Origin: Anticarsia gemmatalis
Lineage: Eukaryota; Arthropoda; Insecta; Lepidoptera; Erebidae
Reading direction: 5' to 3'
Assembly: GCF_050436995.1 (NCBI RefSeq)
Contig: NC_134755.1
Coordinates: 5,891,001 to 5,955,000, forward strand
DNA length: 64,000 nt
Numbering within the stretch: position 1 is the first letter of the stretch; every line of letters starts with the position of its first letter. The notes beneath the pieces were generated by a model. The model saw only the letters and a list, made by a program, of their open reading frames with translations, was not told the DNA's origin and searched no databases. Positions 13,501 through 26,050 of the stretch are shown here, one piece after another. The translations under genes and the position numbers were made by a program.

Positions 13501-15898
13501 TATAGTATATATAGTAAAGATAGATTAATAAAACGTAAGTCTCTATGCACTTTCACTAATTTATAAAGAAACTTTATCGAGCGAATTCAAAGAGAACGAT
13601 ACAAAAAATATCAATTTGCTATTTTATTTGTACAACCTGTACCTGACAGCTTTTGTGAGAATTGTTCAAATTGCACAAAGAACTTGTATTGGCTTTACTT
13701 CAACCAATAGAAATCAACAAAACCGCGAACATTTTCTAAGGAAATGTTAACTTAACTGATCTTGAGCAAATTGATTGCTTAAGATCAAAATGGAAAGACA
13801 AGGTTTTTCCTTACTAGAAATAATTGTTCCTTTTTATTCTATTTATCGTATAAATTATAATATTCAATATTATTTGTTTTTAATGAAAACACTCTATACA
13901 AAAGTATGAAAACTAGTGTTAAACGAGTATTTAAGCACTAAAGGTCTGCTATATAGCTATCATTGCCTAATGATTCAACGACTTTGAACGGAAGGAGACT
14001 CGTAGCGTGCTGTTAATTACTCAGAAGTATTTAAAACGTACTAATCAAAATTATACCCTACAAGTCGTCAAAGCAATTATAATATTTCAATAACGTGTTA
14101 TCAACTACGTGTACCCATTACTTGTGTAACGTTCTCATACAATAAACAAAATTAATTGGCTAATTATTTAAGGTTGGGACCCACTCCGTTAATATAAGGT
14201 CGCTTTGCAAAGCTTCGTGAAAATTTATCGTTGCTTGTACTACAACGGAGATTTATACTGTCTTAGTTTAAGTAAATAATGTTCCATTCAATTATGTAGC
14301 CTTTCTTCTTTTGCTTTTTGTTTTAACTTTGGATTTCTGGCCAGTAGAAGTCCGTGCTCACTGCTAAATGTATTTTATTGCGGTGTTTTCTTGCTGCTTT
14401 AAATTAACTAGTTCCTGTTGGTCAGTACGATTGCAGTATTATTCCTTGAATTGGCTCTAGTTTAAATAACGATTGCTACTCATCTATTGTTGTTTTCTAC
14501 AGAATGCATTCAGTCCTTTTTAGTACACTTATGTAGGTACTTTGTTCCAAGTTTTCTTCTTTTCTATTTTAAGTACACCGTATGTTTGAAAGTTTACTAT
14601 TCTTTGTTTTCATACAGATCCAGTTTACTACGACGGTCGATACTAAATAATTACATATTCGCTAAAATAACAAACATTCAATAAATCGATCTGCAAATAT
14701 AAAGTTCAAGCTACACTAACTTTATATTTCTTAACAACTATTTCCCTATATTTTCCTATTCGGAAAACGGTAGCGATTCAAAGCACGGCATGTAAATGTG
14801 AAATTACGTGACTGCGTATCGCTCGGTATCACTTTCGCGCAGTTTGCCGTCTTTGGCGGTAAAGACGACGGTCGCAGGCCGTTTCTTCCTTACCGTCTAG
14901 TCTAGACGTCATATTTTCGACTCCTGATAGTGAGTAGGATTATAAAATGGTACTATAGAGCGCCATATGAACCGGGAAGTCGAACTAATGACAGTTTTAT
15001 AGAGCCCGCGTGAAAATTTGGCTGCTTTTCCGAATGGAAATACCGGAGTTACAGTGTTGTGTTTATTTTATAGTATTGTTAGGTAAGTTTGAGGTTTCAA
15101 GTTACTGTTAAGATAAGCTTTATTTAAAACTAAAAGTTTTAAGGTAGACTGTGACCAAATGTTTGTACTTATTTATATTTACTACAATAGTCCCGCAAGG
15201 ATGGTTCTGTTTTTATACCGAGGCTTAGAATTAACTTCTTTCAGCGTTTGTTGTTTTTTTTTAAAGACACTCTAAAAACTGAAAGTTTCTCGTATCAATG
15301 CAAAACAAGTCCCATTCTTAAGAATGTAGTCTTAATTTCGAGAAAGTAGAAGAATTTAAACACATTTGTTGGTATTTAAACTGCAATAATCCAGTAAACA
15401 GTTCTAAACGGACAAGTAAAATTTACGAGCATTGCATACAAATAGACACTTACTGTTAAAATAGGATACGGAGGTGTTCGTGTATTAATTTTAATGACCA
15501 TTCATATATTCGGTGTCAATGTCCATATGGTGTAATTTACGACTATTACCAAGTTGCGAGAATACTACTATGCGTAAGTGAACCCAGAGGCGATGAAGCA
15601 GGTAGCTAGTTCATTATAATAGTTCCGCGGATCGTAATAGAACTCACAGAACGTTTGGAATGAACCTCTGGCGTTCACGGTAGCTCCCGGCGATATTTGA
15701 TTGACTTACATACTAGTGCATTGCAAATACTATGAAGTATTTACAATTAAATAAGCTGTAACTGCGAAGATATTTCTCAACGTATTTAATAGATATAGAA
15801 CACAAAGGTTGAGTAATAATAGACAATTTTAAATGTTTCCTTTCGGACCGACACTAAAGCGGCGTTGCTGGATGCAAGTTGAAACAGTAAGTGGTTTC
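13501..15898. other. no gene seen
   Basis: Mostly AT-rich. A GC-richer patch at about 14800-14920 (gtgactgcgtatcgctcggt to cgcaggccgtttcttcctta) has no open frame of note. Confidence 0.6.
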
Positions 15899-16112
15899 TT
15901 TCTTTTTTTTTTTCTTTGTTTTAAAGACAACTCCCGCACTAAGAATTGCTCTTGTGTCGCGGGGACTTTTACAAACATACAAACAACGGACACAAAGCAC
16001 AACCAGACCCGAAGCAATTATTTGTGGATCGCACAAATAATTGCTCCGTGTGGGAATCGAACCCACGACCTCCCGTTGCAGTGGTATCGGCGTGGCGACC
16101 TGGCGTGGTGAG
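15899..16112 (-). mobile_element. tRNA-derived SINE, family A
   Basis: On the minus strand: gccaggtcgccacgccgata, an exact B box GGTTCGATTCC (complement of 16053-16063), then a body with caattatttgtgcgatccac and gtttgtatgtttgtaaaagt, ending in an A-rich tail (the T-run at 15899-15922). It is not a tRNA gene: there is no cloverleaf with anticodon stem and a SINE body follows the head. Confidence 0.75.
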
Positions 16113-17929
16113 AAAAGTTAGAATTTTTTTATAGGTGTATTTTTTATGGGTTTATAGGTGTCGTATGTAAAAATATATATTCTACATCTTACATACAGAT
16201 AGAAATTACGTTTGAAATATACAGTAAGTACAGTTACAAGTTATGCAGGTGTTAGTTAAACAATTATTTCACCGTTTCTCGATAATGCCTAAAGGGGCCG
16301 ACGGCAAAATATCGCAGCTTCTATACATTCTCGCATTTGTATAGATTTATGTGATGTTGTGCTGGTGTGAATATTTGCACATAGCTGGCGCCTATGCCTT
16401 TCTTGTGGGTCTGCAATAAAAGACCGCAAAATCTCTAACACTTCAAAAAAGGGATTATCTCCATACATTTTAGGGAAATTGTCTCGAAGACGATGTGTGG
16501 CGCCAGCTTAAGAATTGCGTAACCCTTTCCCCAAATATAATATAACGCCCAAATCATAAACATAGATTTATGTTGGAACTAAAACTGGGTATAAAATGTA
16601 ACAGTAAATATTTACATCTCAACTTGGAGGTTCTGTAGTCACGTGCCACTTTGTACGTGTATTTTATTGCATACGGATTTATGAGTATGCACTTTAAGTA
16701 CTTCACGTATTCCTTTATCTCTCGCTGAATCTTTGAACATCGGATGAACGAGATGTTCTGTGGTACCATTGTTCATAGCTAAATGTTTTAAAGTTCGTGT
16801 TATAGTTTCTTTAGTATGTTTAGTGCTGGAGAGAGAGAACGTTAGCAAAGTATAGTGGTTAAGAGTTTTGATGTATTGCTTTTAGTTTACCGGGTGTAAA
16901 CTAGCGTAGTTTAAGGTAACAAATAGTGTAGTTCTTGAGTGATAAATTTCAGTGAATATTGATGTAAATGGTTGTATCATAATAATATATCAGACTAAAA
17001 CATCTACGATGCGTAATATCTCATTGGATACTTATAAAAACCAGTAGATATAAATAACTCAAGATAATATTTAATTACAACCGTTCATTTTTCAATTCTG
17101 CAATTTTATCTCATTGATCAATAAAATTAAACTTCTAAAGTCGGCATTGTACAGAGATACAGTTTGAAAAGTTAAGTAAAATGATGACTCCTGCAATTCT
17201 CAATTTACTGCCGCCGCTTCCAAGCTTCCGCCTTCCGGATTAATCTTCGTAACTTTGTGCAATTCACGTTATCTGATTTACCTAATTAATGACGTCGTTT
17301 ACTGAAATAAATGGCTGCAATTCTGACATAAATGAATTTCGCTAATTTTAGCTTATAAACCGTTCGCTTTGAATAATGTTATTAACAGAGTGTATTGCGT
17401 AAAAACGTCATTCATTTCATATAATGTAAACAAGGTTCGTTGCCGACAATGGTCATCGGTCCTGGGTCGTATTCCAGCGAATGGGACTCGTATCGAGCCC
17501 TCTCCATACTATTGACGCCTCTGCACGCTTTATATGCAAATTGAATGACCTCCAATTTGGCGGAACGGGTGAAATGACATCTTCACATTGGACGTTAAGC
17601 CGTAATTGCGGCCCTTTGGTGGCTTATTGGCATATTTTGCGTTTTCACTTCCGGTGTTTAGTCTAGATATGGGAGTGTTTGTCTGTATTGTTTTGATGCA
17701 TGGCTCGCCTCAACAGTAGTACGATATCTTATTGGTTTTTAGCAAAAGTTTGAAATTATAATACCTGAAGTTGTAGACGCCGCTTACATTGTAAGTCCTA
17801 TGTAATATCTTATGAGCCTATTGCTACAGACCGGGGGTATTAACAAACCTCAGGCTACTGACAAATAATCTAATTTAAATTAGAAAGGATCAATAGCACT
17901 AATTTGCGACGAACGTTCTTTATCTAACG
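16113..17929. other. no gene seen; possible conserved non-coding patch
   Basis: The 17440-17680 stretch (ggtcatcggtcctgggtcgt to ggccctttggtggcttattg) is more balanced in composition and repeat-free, with a short open frame that I do not recognise. The rest is AT-rich and featureless by eye. Confidence 0.5.
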
Positions 17930-18464
17930 TAGTTTAGAGACGTTTCTAAGCATAACTCATAACAAATGCGGTTCAAACAGGACATTGTAGGCAATTCTTC
18001 ATTAGATTCTTGTCATGTATTCCAAGCCATATAGATTTCCAACCAACGAGCTGTATTCCCTCAGCAATATACTATCAGTCAGAAAATTATTCATTCTCCA
18101 TACTGTGATAAAATTACACAAAGTATTGCCCTACAAGCCACTTCTAACGGAAAGAAGACGAAAACATCGCGTTGCACCGACAGAATATGTTAAGACTACG
18201 TACGCTAAAAGGCAATACTATGCAAAGTCCGCTTTTTTATATAACAAAATCAATGATCTACTCAATATCTACCCCTTGTCAACTAAAGACTGCAAAAAGA
18301 CAATAGCTCAGTGGCTGAAGGATAAAACCTATGATGAAATAGAAGACATGCTGCAAGCATCCCCACTGTAAATGTAGAAGCACGCATGCATTACACACAC
18401 ACTGATACATATTTAGGTACACACAACACACATCCACCCACACACATGCGCAAACACACACACA

Positions 18465-18507
<43 letters not shown>

Positions 18508-18835
18508 GCATACACACACACGCACATGCGTTCACACACACACACACGTTTTCTTAAAAAAATGTTAAAAAAAGTTTAATCTAACTCTAATTCAAAAACC
18601 TGTAATTTATAACTTTGTATTAGTTAGAATATAAGTGCATGTCCTTTTTTTATATCTTTCCTTGTACACCACTTTTATCATTTTAAAATATGTTACTGAA
18701 GAGCGGGGCCTCCTAGCACAGGTATATCTTTTACTTAAAAGGAGGTCTCCATTGTAAGATTCAATGTAAAGTTGTACTAGTTACTGCAATAAAACATTTT
18801 TTTTTTTTTTATTTTTTTTTTTTATTCTTGGTCAA
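17930..18835 (+). mobile_element. 5'-truncated non-LTR retrotransposon (LINE) 3' end
   Basis: The frame at 18015-18371 encodes 118 residues ending in a pattern common to the C-terminus of non-LTR reverse-transcriptase proteins: RRRKHRVAPTEYVKTTYAKR, then SAFLYNKINDLLNIYPLSTK and KKTIAQWLKDKTYDEIEDML. Upstream, the sense continues in another frame (CRQFFIRFLS), so a frameshift near 18014 breaks the reading frame. After the stop there is a CA-rich 3' region, aataaaac at about 18788 and a T-rich end. It is a dead fragment; the clade (Jockey/CR1-like) is not certain. Confidence 0.65.
18384..18547 (+). repeat. compound (CA)n microsatellite
   Basis: Long, interrupted CA/CG-interspersed run (cacacacac with acacgcgcat and acatgcgttc interruptions) in the 3' region of the LINE fragment. 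Short open frames across it are artefacts of the repeat. Confidence 0.9.
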
Positions 18836-21800
18836 CCAAGTCATTAGGCACAAGAACATCAAAATTGATTGCATAGACAAAGATTAATGATGCAGTATAT
18901 TTTATTTTACATGTGCAAGTAGTTACGAATCAACAATGCACACTAGATATAGTATATCAGTTTGCAAGTGCTGTAAATGGCGTCTGTGCTGGAGTAATTA
19001 TAATTACATACATATGTTATTATTGCGGTCACAAGACCATAGCAAGCAAAGCAATTAGTGCAGTATGGTAGACTATCCTTCATAGAAATTTATGTGGAGC
19101 AGAGATCGTTGATATACTGTAGGTATTGGTTACACACAATTAGTTAATGCTAGGGTTAGATGTAAGAAAATAGGGTTGGAAAAGAGGCTAACGAACTTAA
19201 AAAAATCTTTTAAATAGATTTATTAAGTAGTTTTCCTTTGAGTGTGTTTTTTAGGCGTTTCATTGTATAGCAGCAACAATTTCAATAAAATAAATAGATC
19301 TCTGATTTTCTGTATGATGAAATCAAGGAAGAAAGGATTCACACCCAGAATTGTTTATATAGACCGAATGAAATGTAATTAAGTAAACTTGTAACATGAA
19401 AACAATAATTGATGTTTTGTTAATGTAATCTCTACATAACAAACATTACAGTACCTTTTTACATAATTTTGTTACGGCATAATGTCAACTTTATAATTTT
19501 ACTAATACATAGACATAATACATATCTAAAAGGTAAACAAAACCCACTTTGTGTTAACATACATTAAAATAGGGGCAACAAACCGTATATTAAAATTATA
19601 ATAAGGTAAAGCGTAACGTTTTAGCGACAAAGATAAACCCTCGTTAGGGATTGTAATTAAAACGAAACAAAAACACGGAGCGTTTTAAAACACTTGACTC
19701 TCTTATTTATAGCTGAATTATTCACACCTTTCTAAGCCGTTTAGGTAATACTTAAGCACTTTTTTTTATAAAAGTATTACATATTTAGTACTGACGTAGT
19801 ATATATACAGCTAAAAAAATATCGTCCTATATTTTTTTTGTTAAAATAACGTACTATTTAATTAACATATTCAAGTTACGTTCTGCAAGAATTCGAAAAC
19901 GTTTCTGTTTTTATAAAAAACAACTTCTGTGCTTGTATTTATTATTTTCCACTACTACTGCGAGGAACTTTATAAACATAGAAATAACTAATACAAAGTA
20001 AACAAGAAACGAAGCAGGTCCTTCTTGGTTTACTGAACATTTAAGTACAGTGAGAAGAATTGATCTATTGCCAAAATGGAAAACATTTTATAGTCATTAC
20101 TTTGCAAGTGTGCAACAAAGTACCACACTTGCTGAATAAACTCACTATAAATCTCACACTAGCAAACTATAGTAAACAATGAACCACATAAACCACTTCT
20201 TTCATATAAAACTGCGGCTATTTATAGGCTTTTTCCTGAATATAACGAAGGAAAGCATTCAAGCGATAACGCGTCGCTGTAAATTAAAATTTAATAGTAT
20301 AACAAAAGAGTTGTTTGCGCTAACAGCTGATAAGGCGACTGTGAAGAAAACCGCCACTGGTTTTGCATAACGCCGATTTTATAGATGAAATAAAGCCGTT
20401 TTTAATTTTGCAATGATTTTACACTCGGTTCGTTATGGAGCTTGATCAGGCAAGGCACGATAGTATTTTAAGTGTAGCTATTCCATGGCGAAAGTAATGG
20501 AAGAAAATGTAAGGTGTTTTTTTATGGTGTATCCTTTTTTATGCCACCTGTATAAAGTAGGATATGAAATACCATAATAATATTATGGGGATATTTTAGT
20601 ATTATATAGTGAGCGAGCTTGAATTTCTCGTAAACTTTAGTATATTATAACGCCAAGTTACGCTTAACATACCAAAATATTGCAGTACTTTTTACAGGTT
20701 TTTACTATGCAATTCTGCAACTCATTATTTACCATATTAAATACGTTATACGACGTGCAATGCTTATAAGCTGCCCAATGCCTCTAAACAAGTTCACCCC
20801 TTATAAGATTATCCTCTGACAAACAATATTCAATCTGTACACAAAAATTGCGACGCATAAATATTCAACGTCACAATCAATGTAACACATCACGAAAACA
20901 GGTTTCAAATTAAGCCCACAGGCTACAACCGTAGCTAATACATAAAAAACACACTCGAACTTTTTTGTACGTACTAAATCTGGTAATTTTACGCCAGTCA
21001 TACGTTGAACTTATGGACTCAAGCGCTGGACATTTTTCAGGAGCTCTCAACATGCCGGCAGGATATGTGGCACAGACGAGATGAAATATAAAAATTGCAT
21101 ACAGTTGTTAACTAGATACTGCATTTTCGTCTAGCTTCTAGCAAAGGTAACTAGAGTGGACGCTTATTATTTAGGTGGAAAGGATTGTAGGAGTTAAAAC
21201 TGTTGTTCCGTAGAGATTTGGTGGGAAGTTTTTTTTAAATGAGGTTATATCAAGCTTAGTTGAATCAAACTAAGTATTTACAAGAAACACTTATTTGGTC
21301 TAGACTGTTATTCCTCATTTTGTAATATTATGTTCAGCAAGGTGATCGAAGTTTAAATAGAATTTATTGCTAGTTAGAGTTCTTTTCAAGGCTTAGATCA
21401 ACATTTATTATTTACGAGCATTCAAGTTTTAACGATAGTACCTAATTCTCTTTGTGTATCGAATAAAATAATGTAATCTATAACTGTCAATCAAAGAATA
21501 ATAAATATTCAACCAGAAGAATAAAGATTTGAGAACTAAAATTCTCGAACAAAAGTAAAGCCGTAGACTGTTATTGATCTAAACAAGCTAAAACCTTGAT
21601 AATTGCTTTTATAAGCATGTACTTGTATCGTAAATGTGCAGAATAGTTTTGTTAGTGGTGTGGTTGTAATTCTTGTGGAGCAATCTATCACTGTCGACCG
21701 CTCGAGAGTATATATCTACAATTCTTTATGTTACAGTACTTATAGTACTTGTAAGTACATGGACATTAGAGGAAGTAAGAGTATATATTTACTGTAGATG

Positions 21801-24104
21801 GTTATGGGTTGCAATGAAAGCAAAGGACGATGGTTACTAAACTGACTTAAATGGACTGAAGTTGTAGGGTCTTATAGCTCAGTCGCAGTTGTCAGTTGAT
21901 TTCATAAGATATTATACAATATCTACCAAATTCTATAGCTCATACCTTTAAGCCGTCATGTTGGCCATCATTCAGTACATGGCAAATCAACAAAAAATGT
22001 AAACATCTCCGCCATTTCTTGAAACTCTCATGTAGCAACGAAAATATAAATTTTCAACGAGTTTTTACATTTGCAGCAGACATATGAAAGCCCGTCGGTG
22101 CATACAAGAATAGTCAGGAAGCGGCAAGTTGTCTGCCTTCACTCACAAGAGGCGTAAATTCAAAACGTCGTAAAATATGAAAAATATCGTGGAAGTGTTC
22201 AGACGGGTGCTGTAATAAAACTTACACCGCGGACAATTTGAGAGGAAACTCCACTGTATTTCGTTATTAATGTATAGACTACGTAAAAGCTAAATAAATA
22301 ATAGCCGTTAAACGTTTCAGTAATTATTATTTCTATAAGTGTTTGTTTGTTTACAAGTATTTGCGAATCTTGCAATCTTTCCACATCAAAATATACAGTT
22401 ACAAACATTAAGAATAATATTCAATTATGACTTTAGTGTAAAGATGTGACAATGCTTTATAGTTAAAGTTAGTTGTCTCCGCAAATTAATTAATAAAATA
22501 AATATTGCTGCGCAAATTGAAAAACGTTATTTCAAAATAATTATTTGCTTTGTGTTGTTAATTACGGAAGTTTGTCTTCGAAACATCCAAGCCGCAGTTC
22601 TTGATGGATGGGGTACATTAAAATAAACATCAGTTCGTTTTTCAACCGGCCCTGATAGCCAATTATACCGCCGAGCTACAAATAGCCACAGTTTTACGAA
22701 TCATTGCTTTTATGTTAAATGGACAAAAAAACTAAAGAGAACTAGAGTTTTATTTGAATATTATGGGCTTTGAGTTAATAAGGTTAACAAGGTACAAAGA
22801 ACAATAAAGATTGTAGTGAACGTTAGTTATTATTTTCAAAAGAAATTGTAAGATTTTGTTGGCTTTAATCTGCAGCAAAAAATGTCTTCATCACAGAAAA
22901 ATATTGCAACAAATTTGCTAATTGAATTCCAGGAAAATGAGGTTTTACTTTCCATCCCCTTGGCAGTAATTACGAACTAAGAGCCAGGTAAATAAATAAG
23001 CGTACTTACCCGACGACAAGCATAAAATTTAGTTTCATACCCGGGTAACTTATTCTTAGCTCATTCTGTGCAATTTCCTATGCAAATTTAATTGTACCCG
23101 GGGTCCACGTAAATCTCTGTTCTCTCTGGCTGCAAAGTTAATTACAAGCCCGGACTACTCTGTGCGATTAACGAGCCGGCTTGCTTTTATTGTGTCTACA
23201 TCGACAAAGGAAAGGAAAACGTGGAAAATGATATTACTTGAGGCGCAAATGAACGGCGCAGTCATAACACGGATTTCATACCGAAAACTGAACAAAAGAC
23301 GCTTGTTTAGATGTTCAGTGTACAAAGAGATGTGTCTGTCTGCTTTACGGTTTGTTGATGCTGTTATTTTCTTGTAATTAAAACGCTAATTAATCTATTC
23401 TAGTACAATAGTTTCATTGTACACTCTATGGGAATGTCTGGTCGCAGTGTGCAATGGACAAAATTCCCGCACGCAGAGTCGGCCCGCTTTTACCTTGTTG
23501 CGGAAAATGTTAGGGCCTAATATGGAGTAATGCGTTCTAAATGTATCACAATTACGGGTACCTGTTAAACTAAAACTACACCGAAACTGAATTGAATACG
23601 ACGGAAACATACCTGTTTGCATGATGTTCAAAATTGTTTAAACAGTTAAATTATTTAGATAATAAACTTTCTCTTTTAATACTGTAGGGTAAAATACAAT
23701 ATTAGGTAAGGACACTATTACAAGCACCTGGAACCCGAAGCTCTTTAATAAACCGAAGAGGTTATGTGAGGGTCTTCATACAAATTAAGCGTAAGTACTT
23801 AATTTCATAACTTACCTGCGTTATGTAAATTAGTGTGCTGACATAAGTTACACCATTCAATAAAGGTGAACATGCAAAAATAATTCTCAGCTGCTATTTT
23901 CTTACTGCTAAACAGTGGAAATGGATTTTCTTAGGTAGTGAGGCAGGGTTTGGGCCTGGAGTTCTTTAAATCTGGACAAGAACAGGTTGGAGACTGCATT
24001 TCTTCGCTAACTGTTTTAAATATCACTACTCTCACAACTTAAATAATATTGAAAAAACTAATGCTTTTTTATAGCAAATCTATTTGGATTCAAAGTCAAA
24101 ACCT
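18836..24104. other. no gene seen
   Basis: AT-rich non-coding sequence without recognisable repeats. Short frames at 20179, 20801, 22199, 23162 and 23395 give unrecognisable peptides. Confidence 0.6.
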
Positions 24105-24195
24105 TTAACTCGACGAAGTGTGAATTAGAAATTAATGGACTCCAACCGAGAAGAGACCCTTGCTGAGCAGTGGGACAGTAATGGCTTTAATATAC
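24105..24195 (+). mobile_element. possible RTE-type retroelement tail
   Basis: The string gacccttgctgagcagtggg acagtaatggct matches the end commonly seen on lepidopteran RTE/BovB-like insertions. A related ctcagcagtggggtacc is at 52599-52615. Short and diverged; the boundaries are guesses. Confidence 0.35.
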
Positions 24196-24871
24196 TCAGT
24201 CTGACTTATAAAAAGAACTTTTTCAAATGGATTCAAAATTTGATTAAACGATTAACTCTAGTAATATTTTAACGCGCGTTCATTTTTTATACTTAAAAAT
24301 ACACTTTGCTGAAGTTTACGACAACAATTTTTCTATATAATAATGAACTATTTTAGGTCCTCTTGAAAAGAATCACTGGACGCGAAGGCGAGGGCATTTG
24401 CATTTCGATCAATTGATTGGTAGAACAGACAACCAAGAGTCTTTTACACAGGATCAACGTTCAATTTGCGCTTTCTTAAATACCTACAAAGTGAATCATA
24501 TTTTTTTGTAAAAGACCGAGTACGTCCTTTTATAAGCATAGGGTCGCTTTTATCCTCGTATCCTACAGTACGTTTATTCGCAAAACAAGCAACAAACAGC
24601 ACACGTAGTAATAAACTCGCGTGTCAGCCATGATGAAATAGACACGGACATGATAAGATTTAATGACGTGCTACGCAAACACTATTGCAATTCTAGTTGA
24701 ACGACTCACACCGATCTATTACGGTAGATAAGTGAAATGTTATGTAGCTGTAAGTTATAAAGTATGTCCGACAGTAGTATGCAAATCACGACTGATCTTA
24801 AGTGTGTATAGACACGTACTGTTAGTTGTTTCGTGAAATACTCGCAAAATATTTTAGTACTCTAACTAAAA

Positions 24872-26050
24872 TCTGGGGGCACGGAAGTGCCCCCGCAAGT
24901 CGAGCAAAAAAAAGCGGCACGGCCGTAACATCCTTTTCTCGAAGCAATTCGGGCTATTTTTGACACCCCTATAATTTCGTTGTGGATAAAACAAGAAGCC
25001 TGGATTTTCAGCAACTAATCAGTCATTGTATAAACACGGTATATTTAAAATTTCAGTCAATTTGAACCAGTAGTTTAAGAATGACAACTTGTTAAAATTT
25101 TGAATTTTGTCACTCACTGATTCACTGACTCACTGACTCACCGATCATCAAAAGTCTAAGGTACTTCTAGCAGACTTAGAAGCTTAAAATTTAGAATACA
25201 AATAGGGTTTAGTGTCTTAATCATGGGAAAATTGTAATATTTTCTGATTTCGGTCCAGTATTCTAAATACACCAACTACAACAATAACTTTGTAATCCCA
25301 TATAAATGTATAAGATTACAAGGTTACATTTGCAGTTAATGAATTATTATTACTGTAGAAAATAAAATAAATAGGTGTAAATACTATTTACATCTATTTA
25401 TTTTATTTTAAATAGGTACCTACTATATGAGGCATAACGGCAGGGGGTATAAGGGGGGTAAGGGTGTTTAGCCCATGAAACTTAACAACATTCCCATAGG
25501 AAAATATGTTGAATTATGAAAAAAAAAACGTCTTTCCATACGAATTGGACTTATGTTCGCTCTACAAAAAGAAGTGAGATGCCATCAAAAACATTCTGTA
25601 AAAACCACAAGTCTCGCCGTAAAAAGTGGTGAGATCTATATAATACCAAGTCGATTAATCTATTTAGCCTCTACTTAAAGGACCTTCTGTCTTAAGTTAT
25701 TACGTATGTTATTATCATGCCAATTTAAAAAAAATACCTTTAAAACAAATAGATCGACTTGGTCATCGCAAGAAAACACAAATTCGCCATTAACATTTCA
25801 GGAGCATTAACTTCTCGTCGTGCTGTGTAGTTGTGATACATACTAATAATCAAATCATGCGATGGCCAGGTCGGTCTATTTGTTTTAAAGGTATTTTTTT
25901 TTAAATTGGCATGATAATAACATACGTAATAACTTAAGACAGAAGGTCCTTTAAGTAGAGGCTAAATAGATTAATCGACTTGGTATTATATAGATCTCAC
26001 CACTTTTTACGGCGAGACTTGTGGTTTTTACAGAATGTTTTTGATGGCAT
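24872..26050 (-). mobile_element. composite non-autonomous transposon, copy 2 (inverted)
   Basis: Reverse-oriented copy of the element at 6302-7440, starting tctgggggcacggaagtgcc and ending in the foldback gtttttgatggcat. Most positions match by eye. It differs by substitutions and by an extra palindromic insert near 25359-25409. The same junction between foldback and body (ctacaaaaagaagtgag) occurs in both copies, so the foldback is part of the element rather than an independent insertion. Confidence 0.8.
25579..26050. repeat. foldback module of composite element copy 2
   Basis: A 472-bp inverted repeat equivalent to 6302-6774, with the same ATGCCATC...GATGGCAT ends. The two arms agree with each other (both cacaagtctcgccg-type) better than with copy 1 (ctcaagtctcgccg), which suggests arm-to-arm homogenisation within each copy. 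Confidence 0.8.

Noticed and set aside
15833..16134. Overlapping frames on both strands around 15.8-16.1 kb
   Set aside because: They lie in a tRNA-derived SINE; the apparent proteins are translations of the repeat.
18279..18568. Cys/Val- and His/Thr-rich frames
   Set aside because: Translations of the CA/TG microsatellite.
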